Origin: Microbacterium sp. MAH-37 | Lineage (GTDB): Bacteria; Actinomycetota; Actinomycetes; Actinomycetales; Microbacteriaceae | DNA length: 64,000 nucleotides | Reading direction: 5' to 3' | NCBI RefSeq assembly: GCF_009758255.1 | Contig: NZ_WSEN01000007.1 | Location: 141,312 to 205,311 of the forward strand | In this document: positions 46,071 through 57,100 of the stretch, piece after piece | Layout: the number at the start of each line of letters is the position of its first letter | Numbering within the stretch: the first letter of the stretch is position 1 | Program-made: the position numbers and the translations under genes | Notes under the pieces: model-generated | Database searches by the model: none | Told to the model about the DNA's origin: nothing | What the model saw: only the letters and a program-made list of their open reading frames with translations

Positions 46071-48580
46071 TGGCGCCCCAGCCGCGGCCGGATGTCGCGG
46101 CGGCGCTGCCCGAGCGCATCGCCGTCCGCGGTGCCCGTGTGCACAACCTGCGCGACGTGGACGTCGACGTCCCGTTGCGCGCGCTGGTCGGGATCGCCGG
46201 CGTCTCCGGCTCCGGCAAGTCGTCGCTGGCGCTGGGCGTCCTCTACGCGGAGGGCTCCCGGCGCTACCTCGAGGCGCTCTCGACCTACACCCGGCGACGG
46301 ATGGCGCAGGCGCCGCGCGCCGCCGTCGACTCGGTGCAGCACGTGCCGGCGGCGCTGGCGCTCCGGCAGCGGCCAGGAGTCCCCGGCGTGCGCTCCACGT
46401 TCGGCACCTCGACCGAACTGCTGAACGTGCTCCGGCTGATGTTCTCGCGACTCGCATCGCACCTGTGCCCGAACGGGCATCGGGTGCCGCCGACGATCGA
46501 CGTCGCCGCGGAGACGCCGTTCTCCTGTCCGGTCTGCGGCGCGCAGGTGCACGCCCCAGGCGCCGAGGACCTCGCGTTCAACTCCGCCGGTGCCTGCCCG
46601 ACCTGCCAGGGCACCGGCGTCGTGCGCACCGTGGACGACACCGCGCTCGTGCCGGATCCGTCGAAGACGCTGGACGGCGGTGCCGTCGCGCCCTGGCAGA
46701 TGTTCGGCTTCAACGTGCAGCCCGACATCGCCCGCGAGTTCGGTGTGCGCACCGACGTGCCCTGGCGCGACCTCACGGACGCCGAGCGCGAGATCGTGCT
46801 GGACGGCCCGGAGGAGAAGAAGCACATCACCGTGACGAGCAGGAAGGGCGTGCACGAGCTGGACTTCACGTTTCGCAACGCCCGGCTCACCGTCACGGAG
46901 GAGCTGCGCCGCGCCGACGACGAGAAGCGGCTCGCGCGCGTCAGCCGATTCCTCACGGAGGGCACCTGCCCGGACTGCGGTGGCACCCGGCTGAGTCCGG
47001 CGGCCCGCGCGCCGCGGATCGGCGAGGCGGGACTCGCGGATGTCACGGCCATGACCCTCGACGAGGTGATCGCATGGGCCCCTGGCGTGGCGCGCGGACT
47101 GCCTCCGGAGATGCGGCCGATGGCGGACGCGCTCGTGGACACGCTGCTGGGCATGGCGCAGCGGCTGATTCAGCTCGGGCTCGGTTACCTCTCGCTCGAC
47201 CGGGCCGGTGCCACCCTGTCGACGGGGGAGCGGCAGCGGGCGCAGCTCGCCCGCGCGGTGCGCAACCGCACCACGGGCGTGCTCTACGTGCTGGACGAGC
47301 CGTCGATCGGCCTGCATCCGGTCAACGTGGACGGGCTGCTCGGCGTCATGCGCGACCTGCTCGCCGACGGCAACTCCGTGGTGTTCGTCGACCACGACGT
47401 GCAGATCCTGCGCGAGGCGGACTGGCTGATCGAGATCGGGCCCGGCTCGGGATCCGAGGGCGGGCAGGTGATCGCCCAGGGCGCTCCGGACGCCCTCGAC
47501 GGCCCGTCGCGCATCGTGGGCTTCCTGAACGGCTCAGAACGGGTGGAGACGCGCGGCCGCGCGGCATCCGACACCGTCTTCGAACAGGGCCGGATCGTGC
47601 TACGCACCGACGCGATCCACACGGTGCATCCGCTCGAGGTCGAGGTGCCCGTGGGGCGCCTCACCGCCGTCACCGGCGTTTCCGGCTCGGGGAAGACCAC
47701 GTTGGTGCTGGAGTCCCTGGTGCCCGCCCTGATGGCCGCGGCAGACGGGACCCGTCCGCCCGCACACGTCCGTGCACTCGAGGCGCCCTCCGCCATGAGG
47801 GTGCACGTCGTCGATGCGACGCCGATCGGCCTGAATGTGCGCTCCACGATCGCGACCTACTCCGGCGTGATGGACGAGCTGAGGAAGGCCTACGCCGCCA
47901 CACCCACCGCGCGGGAGGCCGGGCTCACCGCCTCGGACTTCTCCTACAACACCGGATCGCTGGCGTGCCCGAAGTGCGAGGGCACCGGGGAGATCACGCT
48001 CGACGTGCAGTTCCTGCCCGACGTGGACATCGTCTGCCCGGAGTGCGAGGGCAGTCGATTCGCCCCGGACGCGCAGGCGTTTGCCCGCGAAGGAGTGACG
48101 CTGCCGGACCTGCTGCGCTGCACGATACGCGAAGCGCTGCCGAGGACCGCCGATCTGCCGCGGGTGCACCGCCGCCTGGTCGCCTTCGACCAGTTGGGGC
48201 TCGGCTATCTGACACTGGGCGAGGCGACGCCCGCGCTGTCCGGTGGTGAGGCGCAGCGGCTCAAGCTCGTCACCCAGATGCACCGTGACCAGACCGACGC
48301 GGTGTTCGTGCTGGACGAGCCCAGCGTCGGGCTGCATCCGCTCGATGTGCGCACGCTCGTCGCCGTGCTCGATCGGCTGACGGCGCGCGGGGCGACGGTG
48401 ATCGTCGTCGAGCACGACCTGGACCTCATCGCGAACGCCGACCACGTGATCGATCTCGGGCCCGGCGGAGGCACCGAAGGCGGACGGGTCGTCGCCGTCG
48501 GCTCACCGACGCAGGTCGCCGGCACCGCGGCATCCGTCACCGGACGCTACCTCGCACGGCACCTGCGGAACGGCGCCTGA
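46070..48580 (+). CDS. UvrA-like ABC ATPase (short, UvrA2-type)
   Basis: This 836-residue protein is built like excinuclease subunit UvrA, with two ABC ATPase units. Walker A lysines are K50 (GVSGSGKSSL) and K542 (GVSGSGKTTL). The signature motifs are STGERQRAQLARAV and LSGGEAQRLKLVTQM. Zinc-type CxxC pairs are CPVC/CPTC, CPDC, and CPKC/CPEC. It is about 100 residues shorter than ordinary UvrA, as in the UvrA2 group linked to DNA-damaging agents or drug tolerance. Coupling to msrA is unusual for a repair gene and suggests a stress-response operon. Not expected to be the cell's main UvrA. Confidence 0.88.
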   Translation: MAPQPRPDVAAALPERIAVRGARVHNLRDVDVDVPLRALVGIAGVSGSGKSSLALGVLYAEGSRRYLEALSTYTRRRMAQAPRAAVDSVQHVPAALALRQRPGVPGVRSTFGTSTELLNVLRLMFSRLASHLCPNGHRVPPTIDVAAETPFSCPVCGAQVHAPGAEDLAFNSAGACPTCQGTGVVRTVDDTALVPDPSKTLDGGAVAPWQMFGFNVQPDIAREFGVRTDVPWRDLTDAEREIVLDGPEEKKHITVTSRKGVHELDFTFRNARLTVTEELRRADDEKRLARVSRFLTEGTCPDCGGTRLSPAARAPRIGEAGLADVTAMTLDEVIAWAPGVARGLPPEMRPMADALVDTLLGMAQRLIQLGLGYLSLDRAGATLSTGERQRAQLARAVRNRTTGVLYVLDEPSIGLHPVNVDGLLGVMRDLLADGNSVVFVDHDVQILREADWLIEIGPGSGSEGGQVIAQGAPDALDGPSRIVGFLNGSERVETRGRAASDTVFEQGRIVLRTDAIHTVHPLEVEVPVGRLTAVTGVSGSGKTTLVLESLVPALMAAADGTRPPAHVRALEAPSAMRVHVVDATPIGLNVRSTIATYSGVMDELRKAYAATPTAREAGLTASDFSYNTGSLACPKCEGTGEITLDVQFLPDVDIVCPECEGSRFAPDAQAFAREGVTLPDLLRCTIREALPRTADLPRVHRRLVAFDQLGLGYLTLGEATPALSGGEAQRLKLVTQMHRDQTDAVFVLDEPSVGLHPLDVRTLVAVLDRLTARGATVIVVEHDLDLIANADHVIDLGPGGGTEGGRVVAVGSPTQVAGTAASVTGRYLARHLRNGA

Positions 48581-48582
48581 CC

Positions 48583-48616
48583 CGATGTGCGGAGGGCCGG
48601 GGCCCTCCGCACATCG
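48583..48616. terminator. Bidirectional hairpin between the UvrA-like and sulfatase genes
   Basis: CGATGTGCGGAGGGC (48583-48597) is perfectly complementary to 48602-48616 around CGGG. It lies three bases after the UvrA-like stop and six before the sulfatase stop, so it can end both convergent transcripts. No U-run is seen. Confidence 0.75.
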
Positions 48617-48622
48617 CGGGGA

Positions 48623-50972
48623 TCAGGATGCCGCGGGGGAGGCGTACGCGATGCGGACGCCGTCGATCGTGCCGTCGAACGCGAACGGCATCCGGTCCGC
48701 ATAGCTCCTCGACACCGCCCCGCCGTAGGCGCGGCCGATGTCGAGGCAGTCGTTCGCGGAGAACAGCAGCGGCGCGCTGACCGGAACCGTTCCGGAGGCC
48801 ACCTCGGCGCCGTCCGCACGGATCACGATGCTCAGCGGTCCGCCCGGCCGAGGCTCGACGTACGTCGTCTCGACCTCGATCGTCGTCGCTCCCGCAGGCA
48901 GCGGGGCATCCGCGGCGATGACCGTGCGCTGGACGAGGAACAGGTTGTACTCGTAGTGCAGCACGCCGTCGATCACATAAGCGGTCAGGCCGCCGCCGGA
49001 GCCTCCGAGTTTTGTAGAGCACACCGTTCGCCTTGTTCGGGAGCGTCGCCGTGATCGTGACCGTGTTCGGCTTGTTCCCCAACGCAGGGGCGCAGAACTC
49101 CGGGATCCGCACGGTGTCGCCGGAGAGCTCCCACTCGGTGTACGCCGGGCCGAGCCGGAACTCGGGGTGGTAGACGGGCACCCAGAGTCCACCGCCGACA
49201 GGCAGAACATCGTTCTTCGCCGCCTCTATGGCGAAGAGTTCCTTCAGCTGGGCGAGTTTGTCCGGATGTTCGGCAGCGAGGTCGCGCGCCTGGCTCCAGT
49301 CCTCGTCCAGGTGGTACAGCTCCCACACATCGGCGTCCGGCGTCCATGTCGCGATGCCGGGAGGTGCTCCGGGCACCCACGGCAGACGCGGTCCGGTCGC
49401 GGACGCGATCCACCCGTCGGAGTAGATCGAACGGCTGGCCATGACCTCGAAGTACTGCACGCGGTGCCGCCCCTCGGCGGCGGCGTCGTCGATCGAGTAC
49501 GCCAGGCTCGTCCCGTCGATCGGGTCCTGGGGGATGCCGTTCACCGTCTCCGGCGGGGTGATCCCGATGATCTCGTAGATCGTGGGAACGATGTCGATGA
49601 CGTGATGGAACTGCGTGCGCGGTTGCGGGTCGTGCGCGATGCGCCCCGGCCACTGGATGAACATCGGATTCCGGGTGCCGCCGAGGTGCGACGCCATCAG
49701 TTTCATGCCCTGATACGGGGTGGAACCGGCCCAGGCCCACGCCGCGTGGTACTGATTGTCGGTCGCGGGGGTGCCGAGCGCGTCGAGACCGCCGAGCTCC
49801 TCGAGTGCGGCGAGGTGCTGGTCGATCGTCGTGGGGATCATGTTCTGCGCGAGCAGTTCGCTGATCGTGCCGTTCTGGCCCTCGCCGGAGGAGCCGTTGT
49901 CACCCCAGATGTAGATGATGACGGTGTCGTCGAGGTAGCCGAGCCGCTCCACCTCGTCGATCAGCCGGCCGGCCTGCACATCGGCGTGCTCGCCGAAACC
50001 CGCGCACACCTCCATGAGCCGCGACTGGAACGGTTTCTGGTGGTCGGGGATCTCGTCCCAGCCCTGCAGATTGTGCGGCCGTGGGGTGAGCTCCGCGGAC
50101 TCCGGGATCCATCCGGACGCCTTGGCGCCGGCGAACGCCGTCTCGCGGTACGCGTCCCAGCCGTCGTCGAACTGCCCCGCGTACCTGTCGGCCCACTCCT
50201 TCATGATGTGGTGCGGCCCATGGATCGCGCCGGTGGCCCAATACATGAAGAACGGCTTGTCGGGAGCGTTCGCCTTGTGCTCGCGGAGCCAGTGCATCGC
50301 GTCGTCGGCGATGTCCTCGCTGAGGTGGTAGCCCTCCTCCGGTGTCTTCGGGGGCAGCACGCCGGTGGTGTTGCGCACGAGGTTCGGTTCATACTGCGAG
50401 GCTTCGCCGGCGAGGAAGCCGTAGAAGTACTCGAAGCCGTAGCCGGTGGGCCAGCGATCGTAGGGGCCGGCCGCCGTCGTCTCCTCGGCCGGGGTGTTGT
50501 GCCACTTGCCCCACGCCGCCGTCGAGTAGCCGTAGTTGCGCAGCACCTCCGCCATCGTCGCGCTCGACTTCGGGATGTGGCCGGAGTAGCCGTCCCAGTC
50601 GTTGGCGAGCTCGGCGATCTGACCGCTGCCCACGCGGTGGTGGTTGCGCCCGGTCAGCAGAGATGCCCTGGTGGGCGAGCACATGGCCGTGGTGTGGAAC
50701 CTGTTGTAACCGAGGCCGTTCGAACGGATGCGGTCCAGCGTCGGCGTCTCGACCAGACCACCCAGCGGCTTCGGCAGCGCAGGGCCCGCATCGTCGATGA
50801 GGATGACCAGCACGTTCGGCGCCTGAGCACCGAGATGGCGCTCGGGCGGAAGCGGCGAGTAGGTCGATTCCGCGAGCGTCCGACCGGGGATGCTCCCCGA
50901 GCGGTGCGGCGGGAACGGCAGTGTTCTCGCCGTCGGCAGCGGTGGTCCGATGACGGAGTTCTCAGCGGTCAT
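48623..50972 (-). pseudogene. Arylsulfatase interrupted by one frameshift
   Basis: This is a type I sulfatase of the alkaline-phosphatase fold. NVLVILIDDAGPALPKPLGG opens the domain, C98 in CSPTRASLLTGR is the residue converted to formylglycine, and TVIIYIWGDNGSSGEG holds metal ligands. The reading frame breaks in a run of four A (plus-strand TTTT at 49010-49013). Before it the protein reads NKANGVLYK; one base out of frame it continues LGGSGGGLTAYVIDGVLHYE to the stop at 48623. Removing one A gives a normal 782-residue protein. The sulfatase core is complete before the break; only the C-terminal beta domain of about 130 residues is lost. AAGGGGAG precedes the ATG at 50972. No maturation enzyme is nearby. 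Confidence 0.85.
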
Positions 50973-51071
50973 GATGCTCCCCTTCATGTCGATCGGTCCC
51001 GGCTGCCTCCCTGCAGCCGGAACCGTGCGCAGCGTCGCGTACGGTCATCTTGACGGCACGGCAGCGCGAGG

Positions 51072-51094
51072 GCATCACGCACAACGGGTGATGC
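51072..51094. promoter_or_regulatory. Inverted repeat upstream of the sulfatase gene
   Basis: GCATCAC (51072-51078) and GTGATGC (51088-51094) form a 7-9-7 inverted repeat about 100 bases before the sulfatase start. The size fits a dimeric repressor site. No adjacent regulator gene exists and no promoter hexamers are clear. Confidence 0.35.
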
Positions 51095-51132
51095 GCCCGG
51101 TCGACGGCTTCGACGGTGAGAGGCTCGCGGCC

Positions 51133-51181
51133 CTTCGACAGGCACAGGAATCCTGATGTCGGATTCCTGAGCCTGTCGAAG
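51133..51181 (-). repeat. Long hairpin (REP-like) after the giant surface-protein gene
   Basis: Bases 51133-51153 and 51161-51181 pair over 21 positions with one mismatch and a 7-base loop; the outer arms are CTTCGACAGGC and GCCTGTCGAAG. It begins five bases past the stop of the giant gene, on the minus strand. It may act as terminator. The CTTCGACAGG-type arm resembles palindromes dispersed in related actinobacterial genomes. Confidence 0.7.
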
Positions 51182-51185
51182 CGCG

Positions 51186-54100
51186 TCAGCTCACGCGGCG
51201 CCGACGCGCGGTCGCGATGAGCATCAGGCCGATCAGCAGCAGGGCGAGGCCCCCGGTGACCGCGATCGCCACGGTGCGGGTGTCGGCGCCGGTGGCCGGC
51301 AGCGGCGCGATGAACGTGTTCGTGAAGGCGATGGACACGTGCCCGGAAGTGAGCGTGACCGTGCCCGATGCCCCGTTCTGCGTCTCTCCGTCCACCGTCA
51401 TCGTGGTGCGGTCTGCGTCGCCGGTATCGGTCTCGGTGACCGTGCACTCGCTGCCCGCCGGCAGGTCGGCGACCTCGGCTGCGAGCCGCGACGGTCCGCC
51501 GATCTGGAAAGTCTCGTCACGGACCACCAGCCCCGGTGCCGGATGCGACGGATCGACGAGCACGCAGGTCACCTGCACCGGGAAGGTGCGCGTGACGGCG
51601 GATGCTCCGGAGCCGTCCACGATCTTCGAGATGCTCAGGGCGCTGACCCCGAACGTGTTCGTGATCGCCACGGAGGTCTGGTCTGCGGCGTCCGTGTTCG
51701 GCAGGGGAGCGAGCTGCGTGGTCGTCGCGGACTGCGCGTCGCCCTCCTCACCGCCCTGCGTCACGACCATGGTCGTGGACTCCGCACCGGCGGTGTCGGA
51801 CTCGGTGACGGTGCAGTCGGCGTCCTGCGGCAGCTCCGTCCAGGTGACGGTCTCGCCGTCCTGGATCTGCTGTGTCATGGGTTCGGCGGCGGTCACCCGC
51901 TGCTCGTCCCACATGCAGGCCAGCGTGACCTCGAACGGCCCGTACTCGACCGGGTCGCCGTTCGCGTCGACCGCGCCGCTGTCGTCCACGGTCTTGGTGA
52001 CCGAGACCTGGGCGAGGTTGAAGGTGTTCTCGACGGTCAGCGACGGCTGCGGCTGATCGTCGACACTGAGGATCGTCGGGTCGGTCACGATGGTGAAGTC
52101 GTAACTCTCCCCGTCGCCCGCCACGACGTTGCCGTCGGCGTCCAGGATCTGCGTGGAGCTCGCCCCGCCGTCGTCGACCTCGGTCAGGCGGCAGTCCGCA
52201 CCCGTGGGCAGGTTCTCCCAGAGGGCGGTGGGCGAGTCGGCGCTGACCACGCGGATCGCGCCGCCCGGGATGTCCACGACCTCGCCGTCGCGCACGCAGC
52301 GCAGGCGCAGCTCGTAGGCGGAGGTGCCGTATTTCTCGACACCGTCACCCGCGAACGCCTTGGTGACCTGCAGCGAGCCGGTCAGGTACCAGTTGGTGGC
52401 GGTCACGGTGACCAGGCCGCCGCCGCGGGGGATGGTCACGATGCCGGTCGTGACGTCCTCGCCGTCGTTCGGCGTGAACACCACGGCGTCCGCACCGTTC
52501 AGATCGGCCTCCGTCACGGTGCAGACAGTGCCCTGGACGAGATCGACGATCACGCTCGTCCAGCCGTTCTCGGCATTCAGTTCCACGGATCCGGCGAACA
52601 CGACCTCACCGGCGTAGGTGCACGAGTAGTCGAAGGTGAACGTCTTGTCGAGGCCGTACTGGTCGGCGCCGGCCCCGGCGAACTCCTTGTTCAGCACGAC
52701 CTGCGAGGTGCCGAAGAGGTTCGTGTACGTCACGGTGTTCACCCCCGCCGTCTCTCCGGGCTGCAGCTCGGGGATGACGACGGTGCGCGTGCGCTGATCG
52801 ATCTGCGGGGCGTTCTCGCCGTCGGCTCCGGTGACCTTCGCCGTCGTCACCGTGCCCGTCGCCTCGCGGTCATCGGTCTCGGTGACGGTGCACTCGGATC
52901 GGGCAGGGATGCCGTCGATCGTCTCGGTCTCGTCCGCGTCCAGTGTGAACGTCTCGTCGACGACGGTCTCACCCTGGAAGGTGCAGATCACGTGGAACTC
53001 GAACTGGGTCGGGATCGCGTCCGTGTCGGACACGACCTTCTTACCGACCTCGAGAGACGCCCACTCGTAGGTGTTCTCGACGTCGAGGGCGAAGGTCTGA
53101 TCCGCCTCGGTCACCGTGATCTGCTCGGGAGACACAGTGGTGCCGGTCTGACCGGCGTCGTCCTCGACCACGGAGCAGACCGAGCCGACGGGGACGTCCT
53201 CGATCACCACGGGATCGGCGCCTGGCACGATCGTGACCTCGCCGTCGTTCGCCAGCGGCACCGCCGCACCCTGCCAGGTGCACGTCACGGTCGCCGTGAA
53301 CGAGTCCGGTACCGGGAAGCCCTCGGGGGCGACGACCGACTTCGCGATCGACACCGAGCCGTTGTCGAACTCGTTGGTCACGGTGACCAGCACCGGCTCG
53401 CTGCCGTCGCCGATGACGACCGGCTGGTCCGGACTGATGGTGTGCCCGGTCGCGTGGCCGGCATCCGTCTCGGTGACGGTGCAGGACGCTCCGGTCGGAA
53501 GGCCCTCGTAGAGCGCGGTGCCGGCGCCCGTGATCGTGCGCGTGGCGCCGCCGGGGATCGTGACGTCGACGGTCTCGCCGTTGACCTCGCGCGTGCAGGA
53601 CAGGCTCACCTCGTACTCGAACGTCGTCGCGGGGTCGAGACCGCTCGCGGGGGCGCCCTCGAGGTCCTTCTGCACCTGCAGCGAGCCGACGGTGAAGGTG
53701 TTGGTGATCTCGGCCGGCACCGGCGCGGCCGGGTCGTCGCCGACGGTCACCGTGACGCTGCCGCTCGAGTCGTTGGCACCGCCGTTCTCCGTCTCGGTCA
53801 CGACGCAGGTGGCACCGGTCGGCAGGTTCGTCACGGTCCAGGTCGGATCGTCACGGCTCAGGGTCGTGGAGTCCTCGAACACGGGGTTCGGGGTCGCACC
53901 CTCGAGGGTGCAGGTCATCCCGACGGTGAAGGTGCTCCCGCCCCAGGCGCCGCCTCCGGAGCCGGCGACGATCTTCGTCACCTCGACGGCGCCGACCGTG
54001 TACACGTTCTCGAATCCGACGACGGTGAGGGCGGTGCTCGTGTCGTCCGCATAGGGGAGGATCGTGAAGGAAGCGTCGGAGGACGCCTCCGACGCGCCTT

Positions 54101-57100
54101 CTGCACCGTTCTCGGTGACGACCACGTTGGTGGTCGGCGCGCCGCCGGCATCCGTCTCCGTCACGGTGCAGTCAGCACCGGCAGGGATGCCCGAGAACGT
54201 CTTGCTCTCCCCGTCGTCGAGCGTGAACGTGCGGTCGGCCGCGGGGACGGTCTCCTGATCGAGATACGTGCAGCTCGCCTCGAACGCGTACGTGCGGTCG
54301 TAGACGATGGGCTCACCGTCCTCGTTCACGGCACCGCCGGCGTCCACGGACTTCTCGACGGTGAAGCCGCCGGCTGCGTAGGCGTTGGCGACCCGGATCG
54401 ACGCCTGCTCGACATCCCCGGTGTAGGGATCCCACACGGCGTCATCCTCCGAGATGTCCCGCTCCGCGGTCACGCCGTCCTCGGGGTCGACGGTCACCGT
54501 CACACCCGGGATCACCGGGTCCTCGACGATGGTGCAGGTGGAGAACAGCGGCAGATTCACCGGGCCGGTGGTGTTGTCGTAGACGAGCACGGTCCCGTCG
54601 GCGTCGAGTGTCGGCCTGCTGGCATCCGAGTTGTCGGCGTGCACCAGGGTGACAGCCTCGCCGCCTGACGTGCAGGTGACGAGCATCGGATAGCTGTCAG
54701 GCAGTGTCACATCGGTGGCGAAGTCCGGGGCGTCGACCGACTTCGACAGCAGGAGCTGACCGGTGGCCGTGGCCACGCCGACCTTCTGCGGCTCGACGAC
54801 CAGCGAGGGGCGCTCGGGCTGAGTCACCGTCTGGTTGGAGCGCGACGCCGTCGCGAAGGAGTTGTAGGCGACGGGCAGACCGTTGGCGACCGCAGACTCG
54901 GCGGGCAGCTGGTACGGGGTCTGGGTGTCGAACTCGATGCGCAGCGTTTCGCCCGGGCGCAGGCCCGGTGCCGGGCTGGCGCCGGTCGAGTTGTCGTACT
55001 CGAGAACCATCATCACGCTGCGGGCGGCCTTCAGCACATCGGGAGACGTGGACGCGTCCGCCTTCACCCAGTCGAATGTGCAACCGGGATCGGGCGTGGC
55101 GCCCTCTGTGTAAACCTTGATGGCATTCGTATTGCAGTCCTGGCTGAGCTGGACCGGCGACAGGAAGACGCCGGTGCGGGAATCGACGCTGTCGGTGAGT
55201 TCGTCGAAGTTCGCCGAGATGCCGCCGGTCAGCGTGACGCCGTACTGTGAGCCGCGGTCGCCGGGCACGATCACGCCCTGGTCGTCGACCGAAGGCAGAG
55301 TGTCGACGGCGGCGACCACCCGGGCCGCGGTGTTGCCCGTGTTGGTGAAGTCCACGCGCCAGGTCTCGATGCCACCGGGGCGGATGACCGGCGCGCAGGG
55401 GAACGAGTAGAACCCGTCGTTCGTGACACCGCCCTGGCTGGCGTCGCAGGCCGAGGCGTCGCCGTTCACGTTCAGCACGCCGAGGTCGTCGTCGCCGGAC
55501 ACGGCCGGGTCGCCGCCGTCGTTCCCTTTGACGTACTTCTTCGCCGCGATCGTCGCGTTCGCGAGGGGCGCGATCGAGGTGTCGGCCGAGCAGTCGTCCA
55601 CCCCGGGCGGAGTGTTCTCGACGGGCTTCGGCGTGAGGTCCTTGCCGTCGACGACGGTGGTGCCCTCGCACGTCTCGAAGAGCCGATCCGAGGTCACAGT
55701 GGCCTCGTTGGTCACGATGGTGTCGGGCGTGACGTCGGAGCGGAACTTCAGCGGCGCGTTCATCGTGAGGGTCCAGCCGTGCATGAACACGAAGTCCGCG
55801 GGACCGTCGATGGTCATCTCACCGGTCTGCTCGTCCAGCGAGGCGGTGAAGCCCGGGTCACCGGAAGGTGCGCCATCACCGGTGAGCGTGAACGTGTACG
55901 CCGGCGGGTCCGGCTCCACGAGCAGCGAGCCGTTCGCGTCCGTCTGCACCTGGTCGACAAGATGGAAGCCGGTCATGTCCCACTGGCCGGTGTTCGTCAC
56001 GGTGATGACATAGGGGATCGTGCCGGTGGGGCTGATCAGGGTCGACGAGCCGCGGGTCTTCGTGATCTTCACGGCGTTCGGACGGTGCAGGACGACGGTG
56101 TCGTCGGCCGCCTCGCCGTCCTTCGTGAACTTCTGTTGGCCGAACTGCGCTTCGCTGTGCGACTGCACGTCGTCGCTGATCACACCGGGATCGGTCTCAC
56201 CGGGGTTCGGCTCGAGGTCGGGCCGCGTGGTCGAGACGAGCATCTCGGGGTCGCTGCGCAGCGTGTCACGGCGCTCGGTCGTGACCGAGTACGTCAGCTG
56301 CGGGTTGTACGGGCGCTCCCACTGGAGCACGTTCCCGTCTCCGTCGACCTCCTGCGCACGGAACCGCACGCCGACGACGGTGGTCGGATCGGTCACACCG
56401 GCGGGCAGATCGAACACCACGGTGTCGCCGGCGGCGGCATCCATCCAGTCACCCTGCACCCAGCACGACGAGGTGTCGGTCAGCGGCAGACCGTTGCACA
56501 GCGCCGTGAGGGCACCCGCGACGTCGACGTAGGTGACGCCGGTGCTGAGCACATCCATCGCTACCTGGTTCACCGGTGCGGGCACGGAGATCTGCGCGCC
56601 GGTGTAGTCCATGGTGTTCCAGAACGTCGGCGTGGTGTCGGTCAGGGTGAACGAGGTCGTGCGGGCGGTGCCGTTCGGGCGTCCGCCGAGCTGCGTGGTG
56701 TAGTCCTTCGACTCGTCCTCGTAGACGGATGCCGGATCGATGCTCTTCGTGGTCGTGATGTCGTAGCTCGCACCGACGATGACGAACTCGTCGCTGGCAT
56801 CCGCAGCTCCCGTGCCGCACTGGTTGTTCGCGCAGTCGTCGAGTACAGGACTCTCCAGCTGCGTGTGCGTGTCGTTCACGAGGGTGTCGCCCGCCGGGGT
56901 CACCGTCACCGGTGTGGCCGGGTCGGAGCGCAGCTCCGCGCGCAGTTGCCAGGTGAGCGTGACGCCGCCCGTGCCGTTGGTCGGGATCACGGCGCTGCCG
57001 TCGTCGGAGCGGAACGCGATCGACAGCGCGGTCACGTCCGCGAGGTCACCGGGAGCGAGTGCGAGTGCGTCGGCGTACGAGTAGTCCGTCGTGGTCCCGC

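Noticed and set aside
51339..54668. A 1109-codon plus-strand open frame inside the giant surface-protein gene, with others at 55779-57725 and 58047-60215
   Set aside because: They are antisense to a repeat-rich gene with an intact signal peptide and sorting signal. Their translations are compositionally biased and lack start signals.
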